Counted from the first letter of the stretch, positions 44,404 through 57,615 are shown. The stretch is DNA of 64,000 nucleotides from Ceratothoa steindachneri (GCA_963969495.1 OZ018319.1:206588733-206652732); one strand, 5' to 3'. The notes: generated by a model not told the origin, from the letters alone. Numbers and translations are program-made.

Positions 44404-44739
44404 ATCAACTCAGATGCATTTTATTTGATCCTATTTAAAATATTCCATAAAAAAATGGCCGTAAGTTTTAACCTTTCTTCACGCATCCTCAGACGTCTTT
44501 GTTATTGTAGAGGTGGCATTGATGGAAGATTTTTATTCCTGTTGCCTCCTTTAACGACGAGGTAGTTGTTTGCTATTCGTGAGCAGCAAAGAATAAATTT
44601 TGTTAACAATTTCACGATTTATTGAGTAGGTTAAAAGTTACTTTGAGTACATTTCACATTAATCATACAATTAGTTCTAAAATATATAGATATATAAAAA
44701 GGGATAAAAATGAAGAAAATTGAGAGTTGAGAAGAAGCT

Positions 44740-45910
44740 TCCAGGGGTTGGACAAAATTTAACCCCAATATTTCAATGAGCAATTAGAGTACGAATATCC
44801 ACCTAAATTTCATTGAGTGTTTTGTTTTTATTGTAGATCCATATTTTAATTTATCGACTTTAATTATTATTTTTATATCTTTTTCAGATCGAGGTATAGA
44901 TGCTAAGATGCGTGACCTCACTGAAATCGAAAAAGGGCAAATTGTTGGAGCTCGAATTGCAGGAGCTTCCGTCATCAGAACAGCTAAACTCATTGTTTTT
45001 TCGAGAGCTATCATATCAAGGCCCATGGCAGAATTCAAGAAGTGGGGCAAAGCCTCCAGCAGGAGAAGTAATTCCAGCAGGACTTCAAAGCTTGCTGAAA
45101 GAGACCGACGAGTGTTGAAAAATCCCCGGACAACTGCCCCTAAAGTGACTGCAGAGTTGAATAACATCTCACTAACCCAAGTTCGACCAAAACCTTTTGC
45201 CGTGAGCTCAATAGAGCCGAATATCATAGAAGAGCCGCCATCAATAAACCTCTGCTTTCTCATCAAAATATTCAGAAAAGGTTGAACTCGTGTAGAGGTC
45301 ACACTGGCTGGTTGACAGACCAATGGATGCAAGTAATATTCTCAAACGAGTCAAGTTTTTCGCTTCTTCCAACTTCAGGGCGAGTTTATGAGTGGAGATA
45401 TCCCGGGGAAGCTTTTAATTCTGACTGCCTTCTTCCTACAATGAAGCACAAAAGAGGGCCAGTGATGGTTTGGGCAGCCATATCTTGGAATTCTCTTGGT
45501 CCAATCGTTGACCTGCATGGTAGGATCAACAACAACGAATATATGAATATTTTGGAAGATCGAGTCCATCGCATGGCCCAGACTAATATTATTCCATGAT
45601 GTTGAGTGTTTTTTTACAAGATGACACACCACTCATGCGGTTAAGAATTGGTATGAAGGGCATAGGAGTGAGCTACAACACATGGAGTGGCCCCCACAAT
45701 CTCCAGATCTTAATATTATTGTGCATTTGTGGTGGGTCTTGGAGCGACAATTTAGAAGTCGTTACCCCCCACCGTCGTATCTGAAACAGCTGGAGCAGAT
45801 ATTGCAAGAAGAATGGCTAAAGATTACTCTCAATGAAGTCGGGAAGCTGTATGAATCAATTCCAAGACGCATCGACACTGTCCAACCCCTGTATATGTTG
45901 AAGTAAAAAA
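44740..45910 (+). pseudogene. Tc1-type transposase pseudogene
   Basis: Starts near a CAGGGGTTGGACAAAAT end typical of Tc1-like elements (about 44745). The coding remains run 44908-45905 over three frames: 'RDLTEIEKGQIVGARIAGAS' (N-terminal DNA-binding part), then 'VIFSNESSFSLLPTSGRVYE' and 'HKRGPVMVWAAISWNSLGPI', then 'SPDLNIIVHLWWVLE' and 'LYESIPRRI'. The first catalytic Asp is Asn (SNES), and the expected Glu in NIIEHLW is Val. Together with the frameshifts this makes it inactive. No right terminal repeat could be recognised. Confidence 0.85.
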
Positions 45911-46690
45911 AATAATGTCTACCGGGTAAAATGGTTATTCGAGCTTTTGATACATTAATTAATTGAGTAGTTTTTATATTTTAGTATAAATGTAACATAC
46001 TTCACAAATATTTACAGAATTCTATTATTTTGTTATTATTTAGTTAAAATAAATCTTCGCCTTAATTTGGATATAACGTATTAGTTCTTTTCCCAATATT
46101 CCTTAATTAACGTTTAAATACCTCGCTTTAATATAATTTTCACTTTCTGATTCCTATTTTAGATCGCTATTGTTTTATTTTTTTTTAGTAATTATCTTTA
46201 TTTTATTTGTACATTTATATTATTATTTTAAGATACACTAGATATTTTTCCATTTTAGATTCTTTAACACTTTCAATTACGGTTCTTTGTCTATTTCTGA
46301 TGTTTTTTTCATTTTTAATCATCATCATCATCATTAACTGTATAATTTAAGAAGGGGATTTTTTAAGTATTTGAATAATTATTTCATCTTAGTTTGGTTA
46401 TGACTTATGTTTTTTTATCAAAGTTATTTCTAATAATATTTTTATAATATCAAAACACAAAATGGTGAAATTTTTAAAAACCAAAGAATTACAAATGGTG
46501 AAGTTCAGAAAATTTATTTTTATATATCTTCTTTATAACTATATTCCAGCAACGTGATATTTTGAAAGGCGGAAAATTTAGTATAGAGTTCCTTTTTAAA
46601 ATTATTATAATTGGCGAAGTTCATAAAATTTATAAAAATTTAACTATAGCTGCTTTTTTTAGATTTTAAGTTTTAATCTTAGTAGCGAAG
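45911..46690. other. AT-rich sequence without features
   Basis: Very AT-rich, with no frame or repeat recognised apart from a short (ATC)n near 46318. Part may be the eroded 3' end of the Tc1 element. Confidence 0.45.
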
Positions 46691-46706
46691 CCATTGCCTG
46701 TTATTC

Positions 46707-47148
46707 TTATATGTTTAGATGTCCACGGTGTGTACGCATGATGGTGGGATATATATGGATCTCTTCTTCAGTAGGCTTCACAACCTCTTCTTTTGTGTAG
46801 GGTCCCTCACAGGTCCATTTGTACTTGCCTTTGTACACGCCACGGTAGAGCGCTTCTGCATCCTCATTTGGTGGTTTGCACAGAGGTGAGGCGAAAACCT
46901 TGGTCCCAAGGTCTTCACCCTCCAGGAGAAATCTTCTGCTGAGGAGTTCTTTCTTTAGTGAGAGAGGGATGCCTGGCTGTGAAGACTCGTCGTCGTCACG
47001 TAGAGGGATCTTGTTCTTGTTGCCTTTCGGTTTCTTTAAGTGGCTTTCTTCTTTATTTGTTTCTTCTTCTTCTTCTTCTTCTTCTTCTTCTTCTTCTTCT
47101 TCTTCTTCTTCTTCTTCACTGAGATACCCTTCTTCTGGTAGTAATTTT
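46707..47148 (-). other. Open frame with poly-Glu tract, origin uncertain
   Basis: About 145 codons without a stop on the minus strand, from the TAA at about 47148 to a TAA at about 46708. It reads LPEEGYLS, then some 18 Glu from a (GAA)n tract, an ETNKEESHLKK stretch, RDDDESSQPGIP, then 'LLEGEDLGTKVFASPLCKPP' and 'YKGKYKWTCEGPYTKEE'. It has no upstream ATG. The KEESHLKK part resembles the Lys-rich end of the LINE ORF1 at 47.6 kb, so it may be another LINE ORF1 fragment. A host exon cannot be excluded. I do not recognise the domain. Confidence 0.4.
47059..47118. repeat. (TTC)n / (GAA)n microsatellite
   Basis: About 58 bp of pure TTC on the plus strand. It encodes poly-Glu in the minus-strand open frame described for 46707-47148. 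Confidence 0.96.
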
Positions 47149-47490
47149 TAGTCGTGGGCGACTCTATATCTCACTATGTCAGTCGGTCGGTTTCCAATTG
47201 AATTTTTTTGGTAATAACATTGTAACTATTCGGCCGATTCTTACGAAATTTGAAACCCTTATGTTGTTTTACATTCTATTTCTAATAATATAATTCCAAG
47301 GGCTTCTCAAGATTAGCCGAGGAATTATTTGGCAATAACATCATAGCTATTCGTCCGATTCTAATGAAATTTGAAACCCTTATGTTGTTTCAGTTCTCTT
47401 TCGAATGATATAATTGCCAAGATATTCCCAAGGTTAGTCCGGGAATTGAAAGCTTTGAAGGACGCAAGAATAAGTGAGAGCACGCGACTT
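47143..47490 (-). mobile_element. Non-autonomous element N1, copy 2
   Basis: Reverse orientation to copy 1 at 43.5 kb. On the minus strand it runs AAAGTCGCGTGCTCTCACTTA ... GAGTCGCCCACGACTAAAAAT, with two internal units and no minisatellite. The end forms an AGTCG-CCCA-CGACT hairpin. It sits between two Lys/Glu-rich segments of LINE ORF1 type, so it probably inserted there. Confidence 0.62.
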
Positions 47491-47556
47491 TTGTTTGCAT
47501 ACCTTAATGCCTCTGCTTCTTTAATTCTTTTTTCGTTTCTTCTTCTTCTTCTTTTT

Positions 47557-48340
47557 CTATTTCTTCTTCAATGAGAGAGTTTCTTCCGATAGTACTTTAT
47601 TGGTTTTCCGCTTCTTTAAGGGGCTTTGTTCTTTTTTCGCTTTATTCCATTTAGATAGATTTTCTTTTCCTGATTTTTCGTCTATTAGTTTAACTTTTAG
47701 AATGTCTTCAGCTGGTGGGTAGAGAGGGAACCATATTTGCTTGTTGAAGCCATCCTTTTTCATGAGGCCATTTACAACCTCCCTGAAAGTGTCTGGGGCT
47801 TCCTCATTTGTCAAGTGGAAGAAGATAGTCATAGTATTAATCTCTTTGCCTGTTTTGAGCATCAGCAATTTCGGTCCTTCTCTTTTCTGTGCTATGGTGG
47901 TTTTCTGCTCTGCAGCCTCCATGTAGCTTTTCTTCTAGGCTTTTTTTTCTATCTTTAGATTTTCCTTTTTTTTTATTGCATCCGAGCGGATAGGGCATCT
48001 CATCGTGAGTGCTCTATGCTCTCCTCCACAGTTCACACACATTGATTTTTCATTTTCGCATTCTTTCCACTCAAGGCTATTTCCTGCACAGTAAGAACAC
48101 ACAGTTCTTCTGGGTAGTGTTTTGTTGAGTCTCTCTCGACCGTGTAGTACCTGAAGCAGCAATATAAATGAATATATTCCTCTTCTTCTATCTGCCCCCT
48201 TGCGATGCGAAGGTAGAAACCAAGTAGTCCCTTTTTTTTGCTCTTTGGGCCATTTCAACGTTCGAGAAAACCATTTTTATTATATTATTCGCATTTCCAA
48301 ATTTTTGAATTTTGGTGATCGTAGCCCATTTTTCTTTGTA
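47557..48340 (-). pseudogene. LINE copy 3 ORF1 fragment
   Basis: Minus-strand pieces of the same ORF1 as at 19.35-20.6 kb: an RRM-like 'FGNANNIIKMVFSNVEMAQR' (about 48300-48240), a knuckle region CSYCAGNSLEWKEC and CVNCGGEHRALTMRCP (about 48105-47985), then 'APDTFREVVNGLMKKDGFNK' (about 47810) and a Lys-rich end. The protein would bind LINE RNA. Frames change at least twice. The element is 5'-truncated where it joins the Penelope-like sequence at about 48340, and no ORF2 follows. Confidence 0.72.
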
Positions 48341-49378
48341 GTGTGTTTTGATTCCTCCTTCTTGCAAGTGCATTGCTAGGCGTCGGCTGAGGATAGTAGT
48401 GATCATACCTATATATTGGTTGTTTAAAAGAGGCTGGAAGTCCTCATGGGAGAAATCAATTTTGTATACCACATGTGTAACCTTTTGGATGGATTATTTT
48501 TCACATAGGTTGTATTTCATGAATAGGTTGCTGACTTTTTTGTTTTATAATATATTGATTGAGAGAACTTATTTTCTTTTTCTTGGATAGTGTTACATTT
48601 TATGATATTTTCTAGGAATCGATTGTCTGTGCTATAGGCATCCGTCATTTGGTTCTTGTAGTAGAGTGGTTCTATTTTTATCCTGTAGCTCAAACTTTGA
48701 GTTGAGAATTTTCTCTTGTAGTGTGTCAAGTTCTATATTGGATTAGCCATTATTTATTAGAATCTGTTGAAAATATCGAAATTTTTCGTCAAGTGCGCTC
48801 CATGTTGAGCGGTTCTTGATAGCTCTTTTTTTGTATGAGCTCATTACTGATTTTTTAATTTTCTCGGTGCACCCACTTTTGGCGTTAAGGCATCAACCGC
48901 AGTCTGTTCCTTTTCGATAGACCGTGGTGATATATTTTCCGTCGTTGTTCTGTTTTACGTCTACATCTAGGAAGGGAATATGGCTGTTTACTTTCATCTC
49001 CTATTTGAATTTAAGAAGGGAATGGGATTCTAAGTTTATTTGAGTTGTAGTAATTGATGTTCGCTCTTAATTCTAATGTATATGGCATCAACAAATCTAG
49101 TGTGAATTTTTGGTGAGTTAGTTATTTTTGTTAAGGGTGTTTTTCAAGGTTTCCCAAGTAAAAGTTCCTAAAGTAGGTCCCAATGGGGCTCCATCACAAC
49201 TCCATCAATGTGACGGTAAAGTTTGGTATCTGTGTTTCGGAATGAAGCTAAAGTTGTGCCTATTTTTAAAAGTTGTTTTAATATTTGTGGTTCCATTCGT
49301 GGAGGAGGCTATTTGGGGCTTTTGTAGACGCACTATAGAATTATTTCGATTGTTTCTTATATTGGAACATTGGTGCAA
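48340..49378 (-). pseudogene. Penelope-like element P1 (RT end plus GIY-YIG)
   Basis: Minus strand, broken frames, in order: 'PRMEPQILKQLLKIGTTLAS' and 'KLYRHIDGVVM' with 'APLGPTLGTF' (RT palm), then 'SHIPFLDVDVKQNNDGKYI', 'TTVYRKGTDCG' and 'NRSTWSALDEKF', ending with 'QYIGMITTILSRRLAMHLQE', the GIY-YIG endonuclease motif of Penelope-like elements. It lacks the N-terminal half and begins at the head-to-head junction near 49378. Confidence 0.82.
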
Positions 49379-49379
49379 A

Positions 49380-50750
49380 GAAAAGAGGCAACTCGAATAG
49401 AAACTTTCCATCAATGCCGCTTCAACAATAACGAAAACTTCCGTCTGAAGATGCCTGAAAAGAGGCAAAAGCTAACGGTAAACATTTGTAATTTTTTTTT
49501 TAATATTTTAAAGAAGACCAAAGAAAATGGATCTTCCTCAGTTGAATTTTAATATTTAGCCTCATATAAAAAAACTGCATTCACCAGTTAGATCGCGCTA
49601 AAATAAAATTGGTAAAGTTAAAATACAACCTGGTCTTTAATCAAACATGTATAGAAGAGAAGCTACTCCCATTATACACAGATATCAAAACTCATGAACC
49701 AGCAGCTTGCCATGAGGACGTTACACACATATACAGCAAGGAAATTGTGCATATTCTATTAATTTGTGAGAGAATACCTAAATTGGAGAATGATATCAGA
49801 AGACTCTAAGAAAAGTCATTAGCACACAACAAAGATGATGAATAAAAGCGCCAAGTTTTCCAAGCACTTTCCCAGGAGTTAAAAAGTATCGAACTCATCG
49901 AACGAAATTTAAAAACTCCAAACTCAACAAACATTATGGATAGCAAATTTTCCTCCCTACATCTGGAAACGAAGGATTCTTGAACTTGTCTAACCACATA
50001 CCTGAAGAAGGCCTGAAAAAAGTCTTGAACCTCGGCCTAAACTGCCACCTTTATCTAAAATACAACAAAAACAAAAACGTAGAATTCAAAATGCTCTACT
50101 AGGGTTAACAAAAAATTGAGAAACAGAAAGTTCTGAAAATAAACCATAATATTACACCCCAACTCATCGCACAAGGAACTAAACAACGTACGAAAAACAA
50201 AAGCTCCCTATTAACAGAAGATATGAAAAAGTACCTAAAAAGATTCGAGATAACAACGATATCATCATTAGAAGAGCAGAAAAGTCCTCATTTTTGTTCT
50301 ACTTAATAACAAAGAATACAAGGAAAAACTAAACAGCATACTAAGTAAAACCTTAAAACTCCAAAGAGTTACGAAAGACTCAACGCACTAACTGAAGAAA
50401 AAAACAACAAACTAATATCCGATAACAAGAGTATCCCCAATCAAATCCAACTCTCTCCTATTAAAGGCGAATATAGCTTTGAATACATCAACGGAGATGT
50501 CAAATCACATAAGCAAAATAACCTCCTTCGTCCAATAATCTCTCAAGTCCCAACGCTGACATATAAACTTGCCAAAGGTTTGAATTCAATTATTACGCTA
50601 TTCATCCCGTCAAAACTTTCCATAATGTCGACCAATGATTTCGTTGATATTCGACACAGTTCCCCACCAAGAGGCATCTCAGCTTCCCTAGATGTCGACA
50701 GTTTTTTCATCAATGTGCCAATAGAGGAAACAATCAAAATAATTCTAAAT
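49380..50750 (+). pseudogene. Penelope-like element P2, 5' part
   Basis: Plus strand. It starts with a pLTR-type leader (49390-49700), repeated at the element's other end, and holds a possible hammerhead core. The coding remains include 'LPLYTDIKTHEPAACHEDVT', 'GDVKSHKQNNLLRPIISQVP', 'KLAKGLNSIITLFIPSKLSI' and 'SLDVDSFFINVPIEETIKII', the early RT motifs, with the first catalytic Asp in SLDVDS. Interrupted near 50750 by the CR1-like LINE. Several stops; inactive. Confidence 0.82.
49430..49490 (+). ncRNA. Candidate degenerate hammerhead ribozyme core
   Basis: CTGAAGA (49445-49451) fits the CUGANGA core, followed by a GCC ... GGC helix II and AAAA where GAAA is expected, then a short helix-III-like AGCTAACGGT. 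Hammerheads are known in the leaders of Penelope-like elements. The G12 position and part of helices I and III do not fit, so this copy is unlikely to cleave. Confidence 0.3.
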
Positions 50751-51034
50751 AGGGTGGGAGCGGTAGGCTGGGTAGAATAATTAATAATTCTCTTGTAAAT
50801 ATTTAGACACAACAGCATCAGCGAGTAGAGAGCATATAGGCAAGAGTGCCTTACCACGCCGTAATAATAATGTACCCTTTCGAAAAACAAATTTACATAT
50901 CCACTACTGTAACGCGCGGAGTATTTGAAATAAGCTCGACGAATTTAAATGTTTAGTGCAACTTACGCAGCTTCGATATTATAGAAATAACGGAATTATC
51001 GGTTGACACATCTAGGAGAGATGATATCGGCGAA

Positions 51035-51370
51035 TTGCAAATACTCGTACCATGGTATAATTTAATCAATAAAGACCGTACACATAAACAGAGGGGAGGA
51101 GTACTACTGTACACCAAAAATCATATAAGTTTAATCGAAATTAAAATTGATTCTCCCAAAGAAGTTGAGGTAATATGCGCCGAAATAAAATGGAATGGTT
51201 TTCCAATAAATATCTTTGTAGTGAATAGACCCTCACCACAACAGATTAAGTTTGACACGGAATTATATAACATTATTGGAAATAACATTAAAAATAATTG
51301 CACTTTATTAAGTGGGGATTTAAATTGTAGAAATATTAACTATGAAACGTTAAATGCGAACGGGGTGTAG
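51035..51370 (+). pseudogene. CR1-like endonuclease fragment
   Basis: 111-codon frame. GGVLLYTKNHISLIEI matches the R.GGGV.LYV.. block of CR1 endonucleases; LLSGDLNCRNINYET contains the GDxN catalytic block. The frame ends before the SDH block. In live elements this domain nicks the target DNA. Confidence 0.75.
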
Positions 51371-52122
51371 CAGAAGCTACTGGAGTTTATGGAAGAAAAC
51401 TACTTAACACAATTAGCAATGAGCCAAACCGAGAGGAAAATATCCTAAACGTAAGTAATTCTAACTAACAACGTTAATCTTATCTCGGGTATTAGTATTG
51501 GGGAAAGTATAGGTTCCATCGATCAAAAATCAATAGAGCTCGATATTAAAATAAATCGTAACGAGAAAAATAAGGACATTAAAGGGCCAAATTTTAAACG
51601 TGCGGACTTTAATGGCTTCAACTACAAGTTTAGAGAGATCAAGTGGGATAACAAGTTAGTAAATCTTAATCCGTGCTGGTCTTTTTTCACTGAGCATTTT
51701 ATAGAATTAGATGAGTAGTTCATTCAGCGGAAAAACAAACGAAACGCCTCATGTGAACCAAAATGGTGGAGTCATGATGTCGAAGTCAAATTGAAGGATA
51801 GCAACTGTGCATACAAGTGTCACAAGAGTTACCCATCAGAAGAAAATAATCAAATATACGTAGCCCGACGAAGGGAATGTCAGAAGGAAATACGAAGCGC
51901 TAAAAGAAAATATGAAATTCAACTTGCCAAAGAAAGTAAATAGAACCCGAAGAAGTTTTCAGATTTTGTATCCATTAGAAACACGATAAAAGAAACAATA
52001 GGAACTATCAAAAATAACAATAACGAATTAGTTTCGGAGACAGAAAAGGTGGCCAATTTTATAACGATTTTGCATCGGTATTTATTAACGAAGACGAACA
52101 AAATATACCATGAACGAACGAC

Positions 52123-52975
52123 GTGATAAACTTTAACGAGTATAAACTTTTAACCAATATCAAATTCTTCGAAGCAGAAATAGATTTTCATTTCAGTAAG
52201 TTAAAATCCAGTAAATCTCCAGGTCCTGATTTAATCTATCCAGCGCATTTAAAAGAAATTCAAAGCGTATTAGTGAAACCGCTACCAAAATTTCCTAACA
52301 AATGTTTAGAAGAAGGTTCCGTGCCATTAGATTTTCTGTAGGCGAATATAACTCCTACTAGTAAGAAAGGAGAAAGAGAACCTCCGACCAATTATCGACC
52401 AATAAGTTTAACATCTATCGTAGGTAAGTTAATGGAATCCATCATTTGCGATAGAGTGTTCGATCATTTGGAAACGCATAATCTCATAAATGATAGTCAA
52501 CACGGTTTTAGACAGAAACGTTCATGTTTAACTAATCTTTTATAATTTTATAACAGCATATTTAAGCTATGAGGAAAGTAGATCTTTGGACATAGTTTAT
52601 TTAGACTTCGCTAAAGCATTCGACACCGTTCCACATAGGCGATTACTAAATAAACCTTTTGCTTCTAGAATTAGGGAAAACCTCCTACAATGGAATGAGT
52701 CATGGCTAAGTAATCGTGAGTAGAGTAGTTTTAAAAGGTAAATTTTCAGGGTGGAAAATGTAACTAGTGGCGTGCCTCAGGGGTCTGTGTTGGGACCATT
52801 ATTGTTCCTTATTTATGTAAACGATATAGATACTAGAATACTGGGTAGATTATTAAAATTTGCGGACGACGCGAAAGTTTGGGGTAAAATAGTAAATGAG
52901 AACGATGGCAAATTAATTCAGCGAGACCTAGATAAAATCTGCAAATGATCTAATAAATGGAACATGCAATTAAAT
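52123..52975 (+). pseudogene. CR1-like reverse transcriptase (broken)
   Basis: RT motifs occur in the normal order: KSPGPD, PISLTSIVGKLME, HGFRQKRSC, 'YLDFAKAF' equivalents near 52600 (DFAKAFDTV), SGVPQGSVLGP and FADDAKVW. Stops at about 52340, 52545 and 52948 and at least two frame changes separate them. Confidence 0.8.
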
Positions 52976-53799
52976 TTAAACAAGTTTCAAGTTTTGTACG
53001 TAGGTGGAAATAACCCAAGTTTTAACTATGAAATGGTGGTAAAAATCTTATATCCGTGGAGGAACAAAACGATTTAAGGAGTGCGGGTTTAAAAGGATTT
53101 TAAGTTTAACAAACAGTGTGACAAAACGTGTAAGAAGGCAAAGCGAATGCTTGGATTTATTGGGAGAAGTTTTAACTGCAAACAACAAGATATAATCATA
53201 CCTCTATGTAAAAGTTTAGTAAGACCGCACCGGGAATACGCGATACAATTGTGATCACTTTATACACGTATACATCAATAAAATGAAAAGAAAAAGACGA
53301 TGGGCAACTAAACTACATAATTCCCTGGATTAGCAATAAGTCGTATATGGAAAGATTAAATATACTAAAACTACCGACTCTCGAAACTAGACAAAGGCAA
53401 GGTCAGCTTATCAAAGTATTTGAAATTTTAAATAAATTTAAAAACGTATATTATGAATTTTTTTTCAGTAAGACCATGGTATCAGACGTAACAACGTTTT
53501 TAAACTAAAAGGACGGTGTTTTCAAACGAACATAGCTAAAAAAATTGTCACCTTTAAAATAATATATAAATGGAACGCACTCCCGCAGGGGTAGTAAATG
53601 CTAGTAGTGAAAATAGTTTAAAAAAAAAAATTGACAGTTATTTTATAAAAAATGATACTGTTTAAATACGGAGCCATGTTATGGATTGTATCTCGCGTAA
53701 ATGAGCATCGTTGTGACAATGTCCAAAGGAGGACAACTAGCATTTTAGCATAGAATGGGACTGGCCTTTGAATGGACTAAGTAGTCCTTGCTGGCTACT

Positions 53800-54715
<916 letters not shown>

Positions 54716-54770
54716 GAAAAACTCACAACGTGGCAGGTGAGGAAAGCAATAATATGAAAATTAACCCACA

Positions 54771-55425
54771 CGCCGTGTATAAAAATGGGATGTGGTGGGT
54801 GAAAAAATGACAAATATTTTAAAGGATTATCATTAGAACGAAAACATTTAGGGCTAAGAGTTAATCTACGATCATAGCAGAGACACGTGGTGGGGGAGGC
54901 AATGTGAATGATATTACACTAACAAAGAGTGACAACAGGCTGCATTATGAAGTTATTTCATTTAGTACAAGTTTTTTTAAAAAACATGTTCGAGTTTAAA
55001 TAAGCCAGCGAAAATATTGATATTAGGTAAGATGCCAATTAATGAACACTCGAAAATATTTCTTTCCGAAAATTACCACCTCATCGACTGGAACTCTGCA
55101 AAATTCATTTATCATTCCGCTGATTTCACAAATAGAAATATTGTCGAGTGTTCATTAATTAGCATCTTACCTAATATAAATATTTCCCCTGGCTTATTTA
55201 AACTCGACCATGTTTAAAAAAAAACTTGTACTAAATGAAATAACTTCATAATGCAGCCTGTTGTCACTCTTTGTTAGTGTAATATCATTCACATTGCCTC
55301 CCCCACCACGTGTCTCTGCTATGATCGTAGATTAACTCTTAGCCCTAAATGTTTTCGTTCTAATGATAATCCTTTAAAATATTTGTCATTTTTTCACCCA
55401 CCACATCCCATTTTTATACACGGCG
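54771..55425. repeat. Inverted repeat with about 290-bp arms
   Basis: The left arm (54771-55063) and right arm (55134-55425) are reverse complements with few mismatches, around a 70-bp spacer. The motif GAAAATTAACCC lies outside the left arm (54756-54767) and its complement GGGTTAATTTTC beyond the right arm (55668-55679), each next to a (TA)n array. This suggests a larger foldback structure bounded by (TA)n. No coding capacity. Confidence 0.9.
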
Positions 55426-55679
55426 TTGTTGTGTGCATATCGTTTTAGGGATTCATATGTCTGTTATTAGTTGCCTATTGTTCTTTTTATTGGTATTTTT
55501 CTGTCTTGTTTTTGTCTTTTTCCATTGGTTTGTACTTTGTGATGGTCGTTCCCTTCGTATCTTTGTACCCTATATAAGGTTGTCTACTCCATTTTCATGC
55601 TATTCCTTGAAAATGAACTTGCACATATAATTCGAAAGGGCTTAGATTCATATTTTTATTTTTCTGCGGGTTAATTTTC

Positions 55680-55680
<1 letters not shown>
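55426..55680 (+). other. (TA)-flanked repeat end
   Basis: Sequence between the inverted repeat and the next (TA)n array, ending CTGCGGGTTAATTTTCG. The same end motif appears at 4455-4466 before a (TA)n array. It may be the tail of the foldback element or of a Penelope-like element. Confidence 0.4.

Positions 55681-55772
<92 letters not shown>
55681..55772. repeat. (TA)n microsatellite
   Basis: About 92 bp of pure TA. Confidence 0.97.
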
Positions 55773-55776
<4 letters not shown>

Positions 55777-56214
55777 CCAATGTACACAAAAGTTGTGCAC
55801 GCTCATTAAATCGTTATTGCCGCAGTCAGATTTGATATTTAGTGGACATCTGAGCCCTCTTTTTTAATTCATCTCCTCTTCAACCAGTATTTATTGGCCC
55901 TTTACCTCTAACACCAATAACTCTGTTTTTCAATACCGTATATCCCCCTTGAGTCTATGAAGACCTCGTGCTCTCTCTATAAAACAAAAGACATTACACT
56001 CATGAACTCAGATCAGCATTACTAATATTCGTGGACACTTCTTAATCGCTGTGATCCGTTCACTTCGGTGGATAGGATTCACCAAGCTCCAGTCCTTAAT
56101 TAAAAAAAACCCTTCGACTTCCGAAATAAAGTTATTTTCATCAAGTCGTGAATAAAAATCCAAGTACGAATTTATTTTGTCTGACATCCACAACAAAGAA
56201 CAAACCCACTCTCG

Positions 56215-56374
<160 letters not shown>

Positions 56375-57605
56375 ACCATTAAAAACTATACAAACTTCGA
56401 GAAAACGTAGGAAATTACAGAACTAGGACCAGCAAAATCATAGGTTTCACTCATGCCAATCCAACAGCTAATATGTCCAATACTACTTCGACTTCGGGAA
56501 TACAGTCCATGTACCAACTTATCTACGACTAAAGCTTCATATTCTGTAATTTCTAATAACGTGTATACTGAACTAAGATATATTTTCATATATTACAATT
56601 TCTATCTACATATACACTTATCTACAAGTGTACCCACAACTGTACAATTTCTAATATGCATACTGCTTCTCAAGCTCAAAAAGCTAATAGGAACGATATC
56701 TTCTTTCTCGCAGACAGCGTTTTCTAGGGTTGAAAATAATAATGACAGGAAAACAAAAAAAGAAGAAATATGGAAAACTCATTTAGACTCATGCACTACA
56801 AAGACTAATAGCTGACATCCTTGGGAGAGGAGGTACCTCGGGTAATTATGTGTATATAGTCAGTCCTGATTTTGTAAAGTGATATTCCTTCGTGATCCTA
56901 CTAGGTTACCTTTATACGCGAAGATTAATTAAAGCACATTAATTAAAAGAAACTTAAAAAGCAAAAAACAAAGACAAGGCAAAAAAGCCCGATGAGAAAA
57001 TCCACGTACTTGGAAAGTTTCAATCTTCTAGTAATCTCTTCATATATCGTTTCCTTCGGTATGTGAACCCTCATTTATTTCAAAATTTATATACAGTTTA
57101 TACCGTTTTATGCTTTGGAATTTGTCCTGTTTGTTACACCCATCAGCGAATCATACCACGCTACCTTGCTGATGGAAGCAAGTGTTCTTGAATCATTTCT
57201 CTATAAATTTTACGTTCATCTCTAAATAAGTACATGAAAGGCTTATAATTAGTGCTCTAAATTTTTAGTGTTAAGATCGTGTTTTAGGCTCGTCGCAATT
57301 CACTTCTTCCTCCAATTCGGCTGGTTGTTACCGAAAATTCTCGGTTTTTCTCAGACCCAAGTCAAATGCTGTGGAGGGCGACACGCTTTTTCAAAGTATC
57401 CCTAATATACTTTAAAAATGATCTTCCAAATAACTATTCTTAAATAAAATAAAGTTATTCCGCGACGAGTACTACATTTTAAAACATTACGCTATCTTTG
57501 CAGTTATTGAAATTACTCTTCCTTCCAATTCTTGTTGCAGTTCTCCATGTGTTATCTCTGGTTCTCTTGCACTTTCCTTATAACATTTCGTTGTGTTCGA
57601 TCACT
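56375..57605. other. Unassigned AT-rich sequence
   Basis: No gene or known element recognised on either strand. Confidence 0.45.
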
Positions 57606-57615
57606 TTCCTTCTAA

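Noticed and set aside
47143..47490. Helitron, from a terminal hairpin followed by CTAA
   Set aside because: The hairpin overlaps the CTAA and is not followed by a clean end; the opposite end is partly complementary and lacks a TC start, which fits a terminal-inverted-repeat element better.
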